From NCBI RefSeq assembly GCF_025919725.1, contig NZ_CP081495.1, positions 496,001 through 560,000 on the forward strand: a DNA stretch of 64,000 nucleotides, written 5' to 3'. Positions within the stretch are counted from its first letter, which is position 1. Each line of letters opens with the position of its first letter. The notes below the pieces were generated by a model. It was given only the letters and a program-made list of their open reading frames with translations. It was not told where the DNA came from and did not search any database. The translations under genes were made by a program, and so were the position numbers. The DNA comes from Flavobacterium agricola (GTDB lineage: Bacteria > Bacteroidota > Bacteroidia > Flavobacteriales > Flavobacteriaceae). Positions 23,887 through 34,730 of this stretch are shown here, piece by piece.

Positions 23887-26800
23887 AAAATTTTGTTTTT
23901 TGTTTTACTATTTTTTCTAAACTTTAGCCATGCATTAAAAATTTCAGAATTTTCTTTATTAAGGTTGTTTAAAATATTTGTACCTCTGTTATTAAAATCT
24001 TGTAAAAACATTTTTTTCAATTCTTCTGTTTCTAAAGATTTGAAATGCGGAATGTTTTTTAAATCGTCACTTATGTTTAAGCGACTTTTCACTTTAGAAA
24101 AATAACTTTTAACTTCATTTTTAGCTGCAATATTATTTATTCTGTTAATATCATCGTCTAAAGTTGTAATTAAATTATCAACTTTTTTAAATGAGGTTAG
24201 TATTTGTGGGGCCGATGCTACTATCGAAAGCATTTGTAGTTTAAAACGGGCATCTGGAGACAAATAGTCTTCATTAATTAATTGACTTGTGATACCCATT
24301 GTTGAACCTGCAATATCTGAAATAACAATAGCTTTACGTATATAATTACCTGCAGTAAAAAGTACTTTAACTTCACCAATCCCAATGACAAATGTTGCAA
24401 CATCAACTGCGGTCCAAATTGATTTTTCTGTTACTATATCATTGTTACTCGAACTTAAAGCAAATGCTTGTATGGCAGGTATTTCTAAAACTTGACCTTG
24501 TTTAAAGTTTTGATCGGCAAACGTAAAACTACCAGAAACATAAACAACTACCTTTTGATTATAATCAACTTCATTACCTTCCAATGATAATTTATTTTTA
24601 CTCGTAAATTTTGCATTCAAATTATCAAATTTTAGCATATCTGACTCCAGTTTTAACATTGAATCACTATCTTTAAGTATACCATCAGATTTAAGTAAGT
24701 TTTCTTTTTTAAGCTCTTTCAAATTATTTGTGTAATGAAGTTGTCCACTTAGCCACATAATAATGTTGTAGATAGTTTTATTTGAAAGTTTATCAGAACT
24801 TGTTATGTTTTTAAACCCAATAGTTTCTAAAGTTGCTACAATACTCATATCTGTTTTATCAAAACTAGAAAGAAGCTTAATGATAAAATGATCATTATTT
24901 GTATAACCTACTGTTTGTAAGCTTGTATTGGAACAACTAAAATAAGTGGTTATGATATTTAATCGTTTGCTTTTCTCAACTTCTTTAAGAGTATTACCAT
25001 TTTCATTGATGTTAATGTGGTTTACTATTTCACTGATTTTGTTACAGTCTATATTTGAAATTGAATTCCAGAAATTTTCTTTTTGCGACTTTTTAGTTTG
25101 AATATAATTTTCAAATTGATTTTTAAAAACTGTTACAAATTCCAATAAATCAGATTGATACTTAGCTTCTGTACTCGGATTGTCTTTAAGATATTTTGAC
25201 CATTCAAAATATTTATGTAGATCAAATGGCATAAATTCTGTTCGACTTTGATCAGAACAACTTATTGAAAAGCGACCCGGTAAAATCCAAGACCATTTTT
25301 CTGCCAAACTTGGCTTATTTACAGAACAAGTCAGATTACCATAACCATAAAAAGTTGCATTTTCATATAATAATTTAATTTTATCACCTTGTGTAAATTG
25401 ATTGAATAGTTCTTTATTTTGAATTCTTAATTTAGAAATTTCAAAAACTATCTCATAGTTTACCAATGTTTCGCAATCATCGTTTAACATCTCTGTGAAC
25501 ACATCTATATTTGTTGAATTGATTGATTGATCAATAGAAGACAATAGAGTTTCTAAGGCAACTTTTAAATAATTTTCTTGAACATCATCATACTTCCCTT
25601 TAATTAAACAATTGGTTACATTCCATTTATTTTGATTACTGTTTATTTTTGACATTTGGAAAGATAAGGTTTCAACAAAGTCATTTAGATTATTGTCACC
25701 GAAAATTCCAATTTTTGCATTGCTTATCTTTTTTAATGCACGTTTTAGCTTTGCATTGCCATTTGCAGAAAAGAATTGGTAAATTTTTTCGTAGTTTTGC
25801 TCATAAACAGCATTTAATATTTTAACAGTTGCAAATTCTTTATTATTATCAAACAAATTAGATAAGTCTTCAATTAAGATATCCAAAATCCATTCTTGCA
25901 TTTCGTAATCTAATTGAGCTAAATAGCAATAATCCGTTGTAAGTATTTCGTTAACAATATTATCTAAATTTTTTACATCTTTTAGATTGCTAAATTTAGC
26001 TTTAACTTTATCTATTTCAGATACACTCATATTCACACATTTGTTTTTATATCTGAAATTTCCTATCTGGATATTATTAACCTCACAAGGAATATTTCCT
26101 ACAAGTACTAATTTATTCAATGAAGCTGATTTTGTCGCCTTATTCATTTCAGTTACAAAAGTTTCTTTCATGCTTTTTATTGCTTCCCAAGAAATAGAAT
26201 AATTTAAATTATATCCACAACCTTGTCCTGTATACCAGTATAAGTAAACAATGTCTGTATCCTTAATATCCTTCTTAATAGGTATATTTAAACTATCATT
26301 ATCATTATTAATATATTTTTTTAATTTATCGTTCCATTCATAAGTTTTGTTGTCTTTTTCTATTCCATATACAGCTCCATTATATCTTCTTTCAATTTTT
26401 AGATCATATGCATAAGTACTTGAACCACTATATAAGAATGGTTCCCAGTCAGGTGTTAAATGAATTTCACTAAACTCCCCATCACTCTGACTTTGGAAGG
26501 CATACAATTTAAACGCAGGATCGTTAATTTGTTTCCAATCGGTAAAAAATAACTCCGTGCCCTGTGCATAATCCATTAAATTTTGAGTTGCTCCTTGGTT
26601 TACGCCTTTGTTTTTGTATTTTTTAAATGGATGTTCTAACTTAAAGGCTCCGTGTGCTAACTCGTGTGCAATAGTTGTTGGTTGTTGGTCAAACACAAAA
26701 CCAAACTGTCCGTTTAATTTCATATAGCCACTTTGCCCAGTACTGGATACTTTATCGGTTACAAAAATGTAATAAGCCTCTTCTATATTATTTATAGATT

Positions 26801-29126
26801 TATAATCGCTAATAATTTTACTTTGTATTGGGCTATATTTAGACAAATCGCCAAACACATCTTCTGTTGGAAGCACTCCTCCAACTAAATAGTTGTTAAT
26901 GCCAAATTCTGGAACTACCTCAATATCTATATTAATAGCTAATTGGTTGTATATAGCTTTAATTTCATCAATTTGCTTATCTGAAATAGATACTCCCTCT
27001 GTAGGGATTAATTTTAAGTTTACCGTTTTAGGTGAAACATGGACTAAATTAAAGACACCAGCAATTTTGTATTTATCACCTTGTTTAATGGTAGCTTGTA
27101 CCTCTTCGATTGCAAATTTTTGAGCTCCTTCTAAGTTTAATACAAAATCATTACCTATCCTATCGGCTTTAATTTCAACACCATTTTGAGTTTTAAAGAA
27201 TAAACTATCGGCATTTATTTTACTGTCGGCAATAGTTACTTTTGCTAATAGTTTATCGGTTAATCCGTTTGGTACGGCTTTAAATGGCACAAATGTATCT
27301 CCAATTTTTTTATAATCACTGGTTAGCTCTTTGTTATAAGCCACTGGGTCAAAAGCGTATTGCGTATCGTTATTTTTTTCGAAAACTACACGAATTCCTT
27401 CGGCGGTATAAGCAATAGCTTGTCCGTTTTTATTTACACCATCGGTATTTTCTGGTGTTGGTTTTCCGCCTTTAGCAGTGTCAAAAGGTCCGGTTACCTT
27501 ACCATTGGCATCTACATAATAATTTTTATTATCTGAGCCTGTTATAATCGTGTCTTTACCACCTGGAAAGGTTTCGGTTTGCCCATTTGGTCCTGTAACT
27601 ATAATTTCACCATTTTCAAAATCAATAGATTCTATAGGGAAATTAACTGCAATATCTTGTTGGTTCACATCCCATAAATCATCTATAAAATCAACATTTC
27701 CCCAATTAGGATCGTAGGTAGTTTCTACCACGCCATCAAGCATTTGGTAGTCAGCGTTAATACGAATGTTAGTAAAAGTTACTCCAATTCGAGTGTCAGC
27801 TAAATATGGGACTTGTATGTATCCTGAGCCAGAAAACATACCATTACCACCTTGAACATCTAAAACCTTAACAGGAAAGTCGCCAGCCATAAACGTTTCG
27901 TTAATAACCATAGCTCCTAAAGGTTGCTGATTTCTAATTTCTATTGTGGGTACAATACCACAATTGTATGCTGTTGCTTTTTCGTTTTTATTAATAGTAA
28001 AGGTTTGTATACCCGAGTATGTATAACTTTGTGTTATACCATACTGGGTTGGTTCGCATGTAGCACCTACTCTAAATTCATACGTATAACCAGGCTCTAA
28101 ATCTGTTAGTAAAGTTTGCGTATTTACGGTATAGGTATCAAACCACTGTGCGTTTGGAGTGTTTGCTTTTTTGTATTGAATATGGTAACGTTGTTGGGCA
28201 TTTATGCCGTCCCACATAATTTTAACTCGGTTGTTGCCTTGTTGTTCACTTAATAAATATTTAGGAGCTTCACAAGTACTAGCATAGGTAAAATAGTTAA
28301 TTTGGCTGTATCCGTTATTTTTAAATACATTGTTTTCTGCCAAGCCATTAGTTGATATAGCTTTTATGCGCCAAGCGTATCTTTTTCCTGGTATTAGTGT
28401 AGGCTTAGAAAGATCGTAAAGAAGGTTTGTTGTTCTAAGGTCTTCCTCTTTATATAATAATCTACTGGTCTCAAAAGCAAAAGCAGGGTCAAGTGTTGCA
28501 TTTAAAATTTCTTTAATTTCAAAAGTATAAGAAACATTTGTAGCATTTAAGTGGCGTGGTGTCCACGAAAAGTTAATATTGGGAAAAGTAGTACTAGCGA
28601 TTTGTTCGTTGTTAGCCGGTAGGTTTAGCTGTGGTGGATCGTTTAACATTAAGTACATGGTGGCACAACTGTTTTGTGATAGCCATTTACGTGTTGCTAA
28701 ATCATAAACCTGAAAGCAAATAGTGTACAAACCATCTGGCAAGGGCTCACTGTACTGTGTTGTACTTAACCCCTGTAAATTTTGAAAACGGAAATAGCTA
28801 GATAACTCATTACTGCTTAAATTGTTAATTTCACCGCCATTAATATAGATAGGTAATGTGCCCGATAATAAAGTAGTACTTTGTGCCGTAATTCCGTTAC
28901 CTTGTATTTTTAAAAAAAGTTGTACTTGTCTGTTTTGTACAGCAAGGTCTGTAGTAATAAGTTGTAAATTAATACGATTAACTAGTGGATTTGAATAATC
29001 TGATATTTTATTACTATACGGACTATATACGGTTGGAATTGCTTGTACAGGATATATTTGCGCACAAAGAGTTTGGCACAAGCATACAAATAACAAAACT
29101 ATAATTTGTTTTATATATCGGGTCAT
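23877..29126 (-). CDS. Giant exported FN3/zincin/pre-toxin protein (1749 aa)
   Basis: Signal peptide (to about residue 22), then the N-terminal module with VYSPYSNKISDYSNP common to Bacteroidota giant surface proteins, an FN3-type domain (about 285-375), a region with repeated FPGGKDTIITG-like text, and a zincin motif at H821-E-L-A-H825 followed by LEHPF and LMDYAQG. A hydrophobic pre-toxin segment lies at about 1565-1610. After it only about 140 residues remain and no toxin domain is recognisable, so the toxin module may have been lost or split off to the next gene. Part of the leftward surface operon. Confidence 0.75.
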   Translation of the reverse strand: MTRYIKQIIVLLFVCLCQTLCAQIYPVQAIPTVYSPYSNKISDYSNPLVNRINLQLITTDLAVQNRQVQLFLKIQGNGITAQSTTLLSGTLPIYINGGEINNLSSNELSSYFRFQNLQGLSTTQYSEPLPDGLYTICFQVYDLATRKWLSQNSCATMYLMLNDPPQLNLPANNEQIASTTFPNINFSWTPRHLNATNVSYTFEIKEILNATLDPAFAFETSRLLYKEEDLRTTNLLYDLSKPTLIPGKRYAWRIKAISTNGLAENNVFKNNGYSQINYFTYASTCEAPKYLLSEQQGNNRVKIMWDGINAQQRYHIQYKKANTPNAQWFDTYTVNTQTLLTDLEPGYTYEFRVGATCEPTQYGITQSYTYSGIQTFTINKNEKATAYNCGIVPTIEIRNQQPLGAMVINETFMAGDFPVKVLDVQGGNGMFSGSGYIQVPYLADTRIGVTFTNIRINADYQMLDGVVETTYDPNWGNVDFIDDLWDVNQQDIAVNFPIESIDFENGEIIVTGPNGQTETFPGGKDTIITGSDNKNYYVDANGKVTGPFDTAKGGKPTPENTDGVNKNGQAIAYTAEGIRVVFEKNNDTQYAFDPVAYNKELTSDYKKIGDTFVPFKAVPNGLTDKLLAKVTIADSKINADSLFFKTQNGVEIKADRIGNDFVLNLEGAQKFAIEEVQATIKQGDKYKIAGVFNLVHVSPKTVNLKLIPTEGVSISDKQIDEIKAIYNQLAINIDIEVVPEFGINNYLVGGVLPTEDVFGDLSKYSPIQSKIISDYKSINNIEEAYYIFVTDKVSSTGQSGYMKLNGQFGFVFDQQPTTIAHELAHGAFKLEHPFKKYKNKGVNQGATQNLMDYAQGTELFFTDWKQINDPAFKLYAFQSQSDGEFSEIHLTPDWEPFLYSGSSTYAYDLKIERRYNGAVYGIEKDNKTYEWNDKLKKYINNDNDSLNIPIKKDIKDTDIVYLYWYTGQGCGYNLNYSISWEAIKSMKETFVTEMNKATKSASLNKLVLVGNIPCEVNNIQIGNFRYKNKCVNMSVSEIDKVKAKFSNLKDVKNLDNIVNEILTTDYCYLAQLDYEMQEWILDILIEDLSNLFDNNKEFATVKILNAVYEQNYEKIYQFFSANGNAKLKRALKKISNAKIGIFGDNNLNDFVETLSFQMSKINSNQNKWNVTNCLIKGKYDDVQENYLKVALETLLSSIDQSINSTNIDVFTEMLNDDCETLVNYEIVFEISKLRIQNKELFNQFTQGDKIKLLYENATFYGYGNLTCSVNKPSLAEKWSWILPGRFSISCSDQSRTEFMPFDLHKYFEWSKYLKDNPSTEAKYQSDLLEFVTVFKNQFENYIQTKKSQKENFWNSISNIDCNKISEIVNHININENGNTLKEVEKSKRLNIITTYFSCSNTSLQTVGYTNNDHFIIKLLSSFDKTDMSIVATLETIGFKNITSSDKLSNKTIYNIIMWLSGQLHYTNNLKELKKENLLKSDGILKDSDSMLKLESDMLKFDNLNAKFTSKNKLSLEGNEVDYNQKVVVYVSGSFTFADQNFKQGQVLEIPAIQAFALSSSNNDIVTEKSIWTAVDVATFVIGIGEVKVLFTAGNYIRKAIVISDIAGSTMGITSQLINEDYLSPDARFKLQMLSIVASAPQILTSFKKVDNLITTLDDDINRINNIAAKNEVKSYFSKVKSRLNISDDLKNIPHFKSLETEELKKMFLQDFNNRGTNILNNLNKENSEIFNAWLKFRKNSKTKNKILCN

Positions 29127-29136
29127 TCTAAAAATA

Positions 29137-32100
29137 TTAGTAGATAATTATTTTTTTAGTTAGTGTTTGAAATGTTGTTTCTAATACTAAAATATAAGTA
29201 CCAGCACTTAATTGCGTATTGTAGGTAATTAGGTGTTTGGTAGCAGTTACAGATTTTTTTTCAGCTTGTGCCAGTTGTCCTGTGACTGTGAATAAACGTA
29301 GTTTAATAGCAGCCTCTCGTTCTAATTCTACTTTTACCTCAAAATTACCATTATTGGGATTTGGTGCTACAATAAACTCTTTAACAAAACTTGCATTGGT
29401 GTTATCTGGATTATATGAATTGCTATTCGCTTCTACAATAATTTCTTTATTATAAATCATATAACAATCGCCCTGAGTTTGTCTCAAGGTAATATTGTAT
29501 GTACCAACTTTACTGAAATTAAGAGTGATATAATCGTTATTTTTATTGACAATTTTAATTTCAGGTGAATTAACCTGCCAATCTGTTGTTTGGCCTTTGG
29601 GATTACTCACATTAACCAAAATCACATCTTGATTTACATATGCTTGAGTAGTGAGTAAAAATTCAGCATCAATTTCAACGTCTGAATAGTTAACTTCAAT
29701 AGAATCTGTAATAACACATCCATTTGGTGTAATGGCAGACACAGTGTATTTATTTGCATAGTTTACTATAAGTTTAGCTGAGTTTGATACTACATAACCA
29801 AGACTATTCCTCCATTCATAACTAACATTTTCAGAATTATAAATTGTTGCATCTAATTCAAGGGTCTGACCCAAGCATAATGTTCTGTCTGGCCCTAAAT
29901 CAATTTTAAGTTTTTCTGGGTTAGCTATTGTATAATTGTATACATAGTTACAACCTTGCCCGTCTGTAATTGTTACTTGATAGGTTCCTGCTTTTAAATT
30001 TGTAATATCTTTTGTCGTTTCACCAGTATTCCATAAGTAAGTATACGGACCAATAGAGCCATTAACTTCTAGTTTTATTGAGGCATTTATTGCATCATAA
30101 CATGTTAAAGGTGTAATAGTTTCTAGTACTGTTAAATCAACAGGTGCTACTATTGTAGTTTTCCCTTGTACCATACAACCTCTGGCATCAGTTATAGTTA
30201 CAAAATAGTTCATTGGAACAGCATTTGTGATTTCTTCTGAGGTATCACCAGTTGTCCATGAATATGTGTAAGGTGCAGTACCTCCGGTTACAAAAGCTTT
30301 TATTTTACCATCATTACCTTTGCAGGTTACTGGTGTGATTTGAAAGTCTACTTGTAATTGTTCTGGTTGTTGTAAATAATAAGTTACATCAGTTGGTGTA
30401 ACTAAACTATTGTTTTGATATACACCAATTACAACGCCATTGGCATCTTCGACATTCGCAGCATAATTCCCGTCTGAAAGTAATGAAATTGTAGCGTCAG
30501 TATTAACTAAGGTTTGCCAAGTACCAGTAGGATTTTGTTTTTTCCATATATATTTATAAGGTTTACCTGAGTTAGCACTTCCAGTAAATGGAGTTCCTCC
30601 TGTAACGTTTACTTTTAACACACCATCTTGAGATTCGTCTCGTTGACCATCATATGGATTTAAATCAGTTTCATCACCGTATTCATTTGCGACATGACAT
30701 GAGATAGGTCTAATAAGTTCAATAGTTGCAACTAAAGGTTCGGGTTGTGTGATTTCAACAAAATCTTCAATTATTGTACAGTTTTCATTCGTAGTTGCAT
30801 TATCATAGTTTTTATCTCTAATGCTTAAATAATATTTGCCAGCAGGAATATTTTCGAGACTAATATAAAATGAGCTAGAAATATATTGCCCCGTAGCTGG
30901 TAAAACTGCTCCTTGTTCGTTTTTCCACTCAAACCAATAAGTATTATCGTTAAAAGGTGTACCTCCATTTACCATGGTGACTATTTTTCCGTTTGTTGCA
31001 CCATAAAATGTAGGTTTTTGTGTTTGTGTATATGTTAATTCTAAAGGACTTTGCGGGGCATTGATGACTACTTTTGGATCTTTTACATTGCCTAAACTGA
31101 CGTTGTTGTTTTCAATGTTTTGTACACGAGCTACGCAATGATTGCTATCGCGAACCATGATTTTATATTGTCCTGCGGATAAGTTTTTAATGAGTTGGGT
31201 AGAGGTAGAATCATTTGAAAAAGGAATCCAATCACCATCATTAATTCTGTACTCGTAACCTCTTTTAGTTCCACCAGTAGCCGAAACAGTTATTTCTCCA
31301 TCAGCCCCTCCATAACACCATACGTCAACTTTAGAAATTGTGAAGTCAACAGGATCATGCCTTAAAATTTGAAATTCATATGGGGTAACAGTTGTTTCTG
31401 AATAAGTATTTTTATTGTCACCATATTTGCCTATTATTTGCAGTTTATATTCTCCTGTTGAAAGCCCTTCAATTAAAAAGGAATTGTCATTATTTAATGA
31501 TGAAATATTAGGTATACTAATGTTTGCCGTTGAATTATTTTTATTAATAATACTTAAATTAATAGTCTCATTTATTGAGTTGTTTAGAGGACGGTCAAAA
31601 AATACACGAATTTGCCCATCGTTACTATCAAAACATGAGGTATAGCCTTTTTTATCACTATTTGATATTATTTTTGGTGCTGAGGGTAATATGGTATATT
31701 CAACAGGTTTAGATAAGACACTGTCTTCTTGACAAGACGAATATTGTCTAATAAAAATACTTTTTCCGATTAAATTTAACATTTTATCACCTAATATATC
31801 AAATGCAGATACATTTATAGCAGACAACCCATCATACTGTGGCAATTTGATGTAATCGACACCATTTATACTATACTCCCAATTGTATTCATTTGGTCTA
31901 AAATGTGTGTGTGAAACAATATTTGTTTTTACGTCCGTAATTAAAAAATTATTACCTAAACCATTTTCAACTATTTCTAATTTAGGTCTTATAAATAAAG
32001 TAAACTCAGAGTTCCATAAACCAGATCTATTACTACTAATATTTCTAAATTCATCAAAATTAAATTTTCTTGTATAACAAGAAGTATTCAAACCAGAATA

Positions 32101-32469
32101 TATAGCTCCTTTGTTGTATGGCCGATCTCCTCTACAACTGCTATTAATTCGTCTTTCTGCAAAAAATATAATTCCAGATATATTAAATTCTGCACTGAAG
32201 GTAGATTTTGTTCCTTTGATATTTTTATCATTTTCTTTTCCAAAATATACTATTGGGGAATTTTCTTGATAAGCTTCTTTAAAAATTTTGATTGGGTCTT
32301 CTTCTTTACCATTTTTAGATAAAATTAAATCAATTTCAGCATTGCCGCAATGATGCTGTGTATTACCTCTTAGCCATCCTTCTAGGTATATTTCATATTG
32401 ACCTATAGGTGAATTTTGTGCGTAAATTATATTGTTAATAAAAAAGAAAAGAAATAAAATTTTTTTCAT
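29137..32469 (-). CDS. SprB-repeat surface protein with T9SS type A sorting signal (1110 aa)
   Basis: Signal peptide (MKKILFLFFFINNIIYAQ), a unique N-terminal region, then at least five SprB-like repeats (TCKGNDGKIKAFVTGGTAPYTY type, each with C..G..DG.I...GGT.PY.Y.W), a PKD-like cysteine domain (LGPDRTLCLGQTLELDA) and a C-terminal T9SS type A domain (VAPNPNNGNFEVKV..LSAGTYILVL..KKIIIY, about 1035-1110). It is secreted through the type IX system and attached at the surface. It begins 2 bp from the FN3 gene end, so is co-transcribed with it. Confidence 0.88.
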   Translation of the reverse strand: MKKILFLFFFINNIIYAQNSPIGQYEIYLEGWLRGNTQHHCGNAEIDLILSKNGKEEDPIKIFKEAYQENSPIVYFGKENDKNIKGTKSTFSAEFNISGIIFFAERRINSSCRGDRPYNKGAIYSGLNTSCYTRKFNFDEFRNISSNRSGLWNSEFTLFIRPKLEIVENGLGNNFLITDVKTNIVSHTHFRPNEYNWEYSINGVDYIKLPQYDGLSAINVSAFDILGDKMLNLIGKSIFIRQYSSCQEDSVLSKPVEYTILPSAPKIISNSDKKGYTSCFDSNDGQIRVFFDRPLNNSINETINLSIINKNNSTANISIPNISSLNNDNSFLIEGLSTGEYKLQIIGKYGDNKNTYSETTVTPYEFQILRHDPVDFTISKVDVWCYGGADGEITVSATGGTKRGYEYRINDGDWIPFSNDSTSTQLIKNLSAGQYKIMVRDSNHCVARVQNIENNNVSLGNVKDPKVVINAPQSPLELTYTQTQKPTFYGATNGKIVTMVNGGTPFNDNTYWFEWKNEQGAVLPATGQYISSSFYISLENIPAGKYYLSIRDKNYDNATTNENCTIIEDFVEITQPEPLVATIELIRPISCHVANEYGDETDLNPYDGQRDESQDGVLKVNVTGGTPFTGSANSGKPYKYIWKKQNPTGTWQTLVNTDATISLLSDGNYAANVEDANGVVIGVYQNNSLVTPTDVTYYLQQPEQLQVDFQITPVTCKGNDGKIKAFVTGGTAPYTYSWTTGDTSEEITNAVPMNYFVTITDARGCMVQGKTTIVAPVDLTVLETITPLTCYDAINASIKLEVNGSIGPYTYLWNTGETTKDITNLKAGTYQVTITDGQGCNYVYNYTIANPEKLKIDLGPDRTLCLGQTLELDATIYNSENVSYEWRNSLGYVVSNSAKLIVNYANKYTVSAITPNGCVITDSIEVNYSDVEIDAEFLLTTQAYVNQDVILVNVSNPKGQTTDWQVNSPEIKIVNKNNDYITLNFSKVGTYNITLRQTQGDCYMIYNKEIIVEANSNSYNPDNTNASFVKEFIVAPNPNNGNFEVKVELEREAAIKLRLFTVTGQLAQAEKKSVTATKHLITYNTQLSAGTYILVLETTFQTLTKKIIIY

Positions 32470-32471
32470 AA

Positions 32472-33233
32472 TTAATAAAGGATATTAACTTTTTCTCCCT
32501 TAACAGCCCTATTAGGAGTGATTGTAGGTAAAAAATGGTATTCGTATTCGGTGTTCATTTTTAAATCTTTATCAGTAACTGATACAAACTTAGCATCTAA
32601 TACCTTCCATAGTGAAGGTTTTTCACCTTTTCTATTTTTATAAATTTGTATCTCCGTTACTTGGTAGTTGGTATTGTAATTCCAATAAAGTGTGGCTGTT
32701 TTACTTTCTCTATCAATAATAGTTTCTATATTTTTTAATACAGAAATAGGACTATTATTTACAGCTCTCAGTGTTATTGTTGAATTTTCTGTATTTGAGT
32801 ATAAGCCTGATAGGTCTTTTGCCTGAATAAGATATTCATAGGTTACATCTGCTTCTGTTTGATTATCTGTGTGTTGGGTATCTTTATTACTTAAAACAGC
32901 AAGCACTGTCCAACGATTTTCACCTTTTACCCTACGTTTTAAGTAATATTTATCAACATCGTCACTACTACTAGTTATCCAAAAAAGTGTGTTTTTACCG
33001 TTTCTAATTTCGTAGTCTTTAAAAATAGGAGCAGTAGGAGGGAGTTTATCGGGTTTGTCAATAATCAGAATGTCTGAAAAATCAGAGCGATTGTAGCGTA
33101 AATCTTCAGCTAAAATTTTATAATATACTTTTTTGTTTGAAATGGAAAAACTTACAGTATCTGTTGTAAAGTTGGTAGTTATAACTTTGTTGAATATATC
33201 TACAAACTCTTCATTTTTTGCATTTGCTCTAAG
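32472..33233 (-). pseudogene. FN3-domain surface protein, 3' half (split by IS copy 2)
   Basis: The frame is open without a start from the IS border: LRANAKNEEF, then two FN3-like domains (PPTAPIFKDYEI..LFWITSSSDD; AVNNSPISVLKNIET..TLYWNYNTN) to the stop at 32472. It continues the reading of the segment at 34731-36034. The repeated GCTCTAAG, which encodes part of V-L-R-A, shows that both halves were one gene. Confidence 0.85.
33226..33233. repeat. Target-site duplication of IS copy 2, left
   Basis: GCTCTAAG, repeated exactly at 34731-34738 on the other side of the IS: an 8-bp direct repeat, longer than the usual 3-5 bp of IS3-family elements. Confidence 0.85.
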
Positions 33234-33282
33234 TGTAAATCGTCAGCAAAAAGTGGACACATAAAATAGAAAAGTTAAGATA

Positions 33283-33666
33283 GTGTTTAAACGAAAAACA
33301 TTACTTTTAATTATGGCTACATCTAAAAAGAAAACTCCAGAAAAGTTTGTAAAAGATATTCGCAACAACACGCGTCGAATCTTTACAGCAGAACAAAAGA
33401 TTTTAATCGTTATGGAAGCCTTGCGAGCCGAAATCTCTGTATCAGAGTTATGTCGAAAGTATAGCATCTCTCAATCTCAATTCTATAAATGGAATAAAGA
33501 GTTTTTAGAAGCAGGTAAAAAAAGGTTATCTGGCGATATTACACGTGAAGCAACTAGTGATGAAGTTTCTGATTTGCGTAAAGAAAACCTGCGTTTAAAA
33601 GAAATTATAGCTGACTTAGTGGTTCGTTATGATATTGTAAAAAAAACCTCGGATTCGTTGGATTAA
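33283..33666 (+). CDS. IS3-family OrfA, copy 2
   Basis: Protein identical to OrfA of copy 1. The likely start is ATG 33313 (MATSKKK). The A8 run at 33639-33646 near its 3' end is the slippery site; in the -1 frame the reading continues NLGFVGLKNKFGRYM into OrfB without a stop. Confidence 0.9.
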   Translation: MFKRKTLLLIMATSKKKTPEKFVKDIRNNTRRIFTAEQKILIVMEALRAEISVSELCRKYSISQSQFYKWNKEFLEAGKKRLSGDITREATSDEVSDLRKENLRLKEIIADLVVRYDIVKKTSDSLD

Positions 33667-33686
33667 AAAATAAATTCGGGAGATAC

Positions 33687-34670
33687 ATGCGATTAACAGC
33701 TAGTGAAAAATATGAAATAATCCAAATAGTTACTCGCTCAGAAATTGGCGTAAAGCGGACCCTACAAGAGTTTGGTATTGCCAGAAGTACCTTTTACAAA
33801 TGGTATGCGAGTTACCTGGAAAATGGATTTAAAGGACTTGAACCCAAGCATCAGACCGTATATCGAAAATGGAACAGTATTCCTGAATCACAAAAAGATG
33901 TACTAGTTGAGCTAGCCTTGGATTATCCAGAGTTATCCGCTAGAGAATTAGCTTTTAAAATGACCGATGAGTTGGGCGTCTACATTTCAGAATCGAGTGT
34001 TTATCGCATTTTAAGACAAAGAGATTTGTTACCAGCCCCTAGTCATATTTTAATTGAAGCCGCGAATGAGTTTAAAGATAAAACTAATTTTGTTCATCAA
34101 ATGTGGCAGACTGACTTTACTTATTTTAAGATAATTGGTTGGGGATGGTATTATTTAAGTACAATTTTAGACGATTACAGCCGCTATATCATTCATTGGG
34201 AGTTATGCAGCTCAATGAAGGCTGAAGATGTAAAAAGAACCGTCAAAACGGCTATTGAAAAGGCAAAGTTAAAAACCAAACAAAAGCCTAAGTTGCTTTC
34301 TGACAATGGACCGTGCTACGTATCAAATGAACTGAGTGATTACTTAAAAAACACGCAGAAAATGAAACATATTCGAGGTAAACCACTACACCCACAAACG
34401 CAGGGAAAGATTGAAAGATACCACAGAACAATGAAAAACGTTATGAAATTAGATCATTATTACCATCCTGAAGAATTAATACAAGCATTAGAAAAGTTCG
34501 TAGAAAATTATAACAACAGTAGGTATCATGAGGCTATAAATAATTTAACACCTGCAGATGTGTACTTTGGTAGATCAGACCAAATTTTAAAACAAAGAGA
34601 AATAATTAAAAATCAAACTTTTGCAAAAAGAAAACAACTGTATTTTAAAGAAAAAATAATACATTTATAA
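33687..34670 (+). CDS. IS3-family transposase OrfB, copy 2
   Basis: DDE transposase identical to copy 1, with the DDE residues in QTDFTYF, LLSDNGP and GKIERYH. Frame is -1 relative to orfA, as required for the programmed-frameshift fusion. Confidence 0.92.
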   Translation: MRLTASEKYEIIQIVTRSEIGVKRTLQEFGIARSTFYKWYASYLENGFKGLEPKHQTVYRKWNSIPESQKDVLVELALDYPELSARELAFKMTDELGVYISESSVYRILRQRDLLPAPSHILIEAANEFKDKTNFVHQMWQTDFTYFKIIGWGWYYLSTILDDYSRYIIHWELCSSMKAEDVKRTVKTAIEKAKLKTKQKPKLLSDNGPCYVSNELSDYLKNTQKMKHIRGKPLHPQTQGKIERYHRTMKNVMKLDHYYHPEELIQALEKFVENYNNSRYHEAINNLTPADVYFGRSDQILKQREIIKNQTFAKRKQLYFKEKIIHL

Positions 34671-34730
34671 AACAAAAACGCTCTCTTAATTTTTTTAAAC
34701 AAAGTGTCTCAATTCTTTTGACAACATACA

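Larger units (their letters stand above)
33234..34730 (+). mobile_element. IS3-family element, copy 2 (1497 bp)
   Basis: Begins TGTAAATCGTCAGC and ends GACAACATACA; same length and protein content as copy 1 but opposite orientation. It is the only copy with intact target duplication (GCTCTAAG), so it is an authentic insertion that split the FN3 gene. Confidence 0.93.

Noticed and set aside
26893..27123. Plus-strand ORFs within the giant protein gene
   Set aside because: Antisense shadows of a 1749-aa frame with clear domains.
33243..33467. 74-codon antisense ORF repeated in each IS copy
   Set aside because: Lies opposite OrfA, has no supporting motif and appears only because the IS is repeated.
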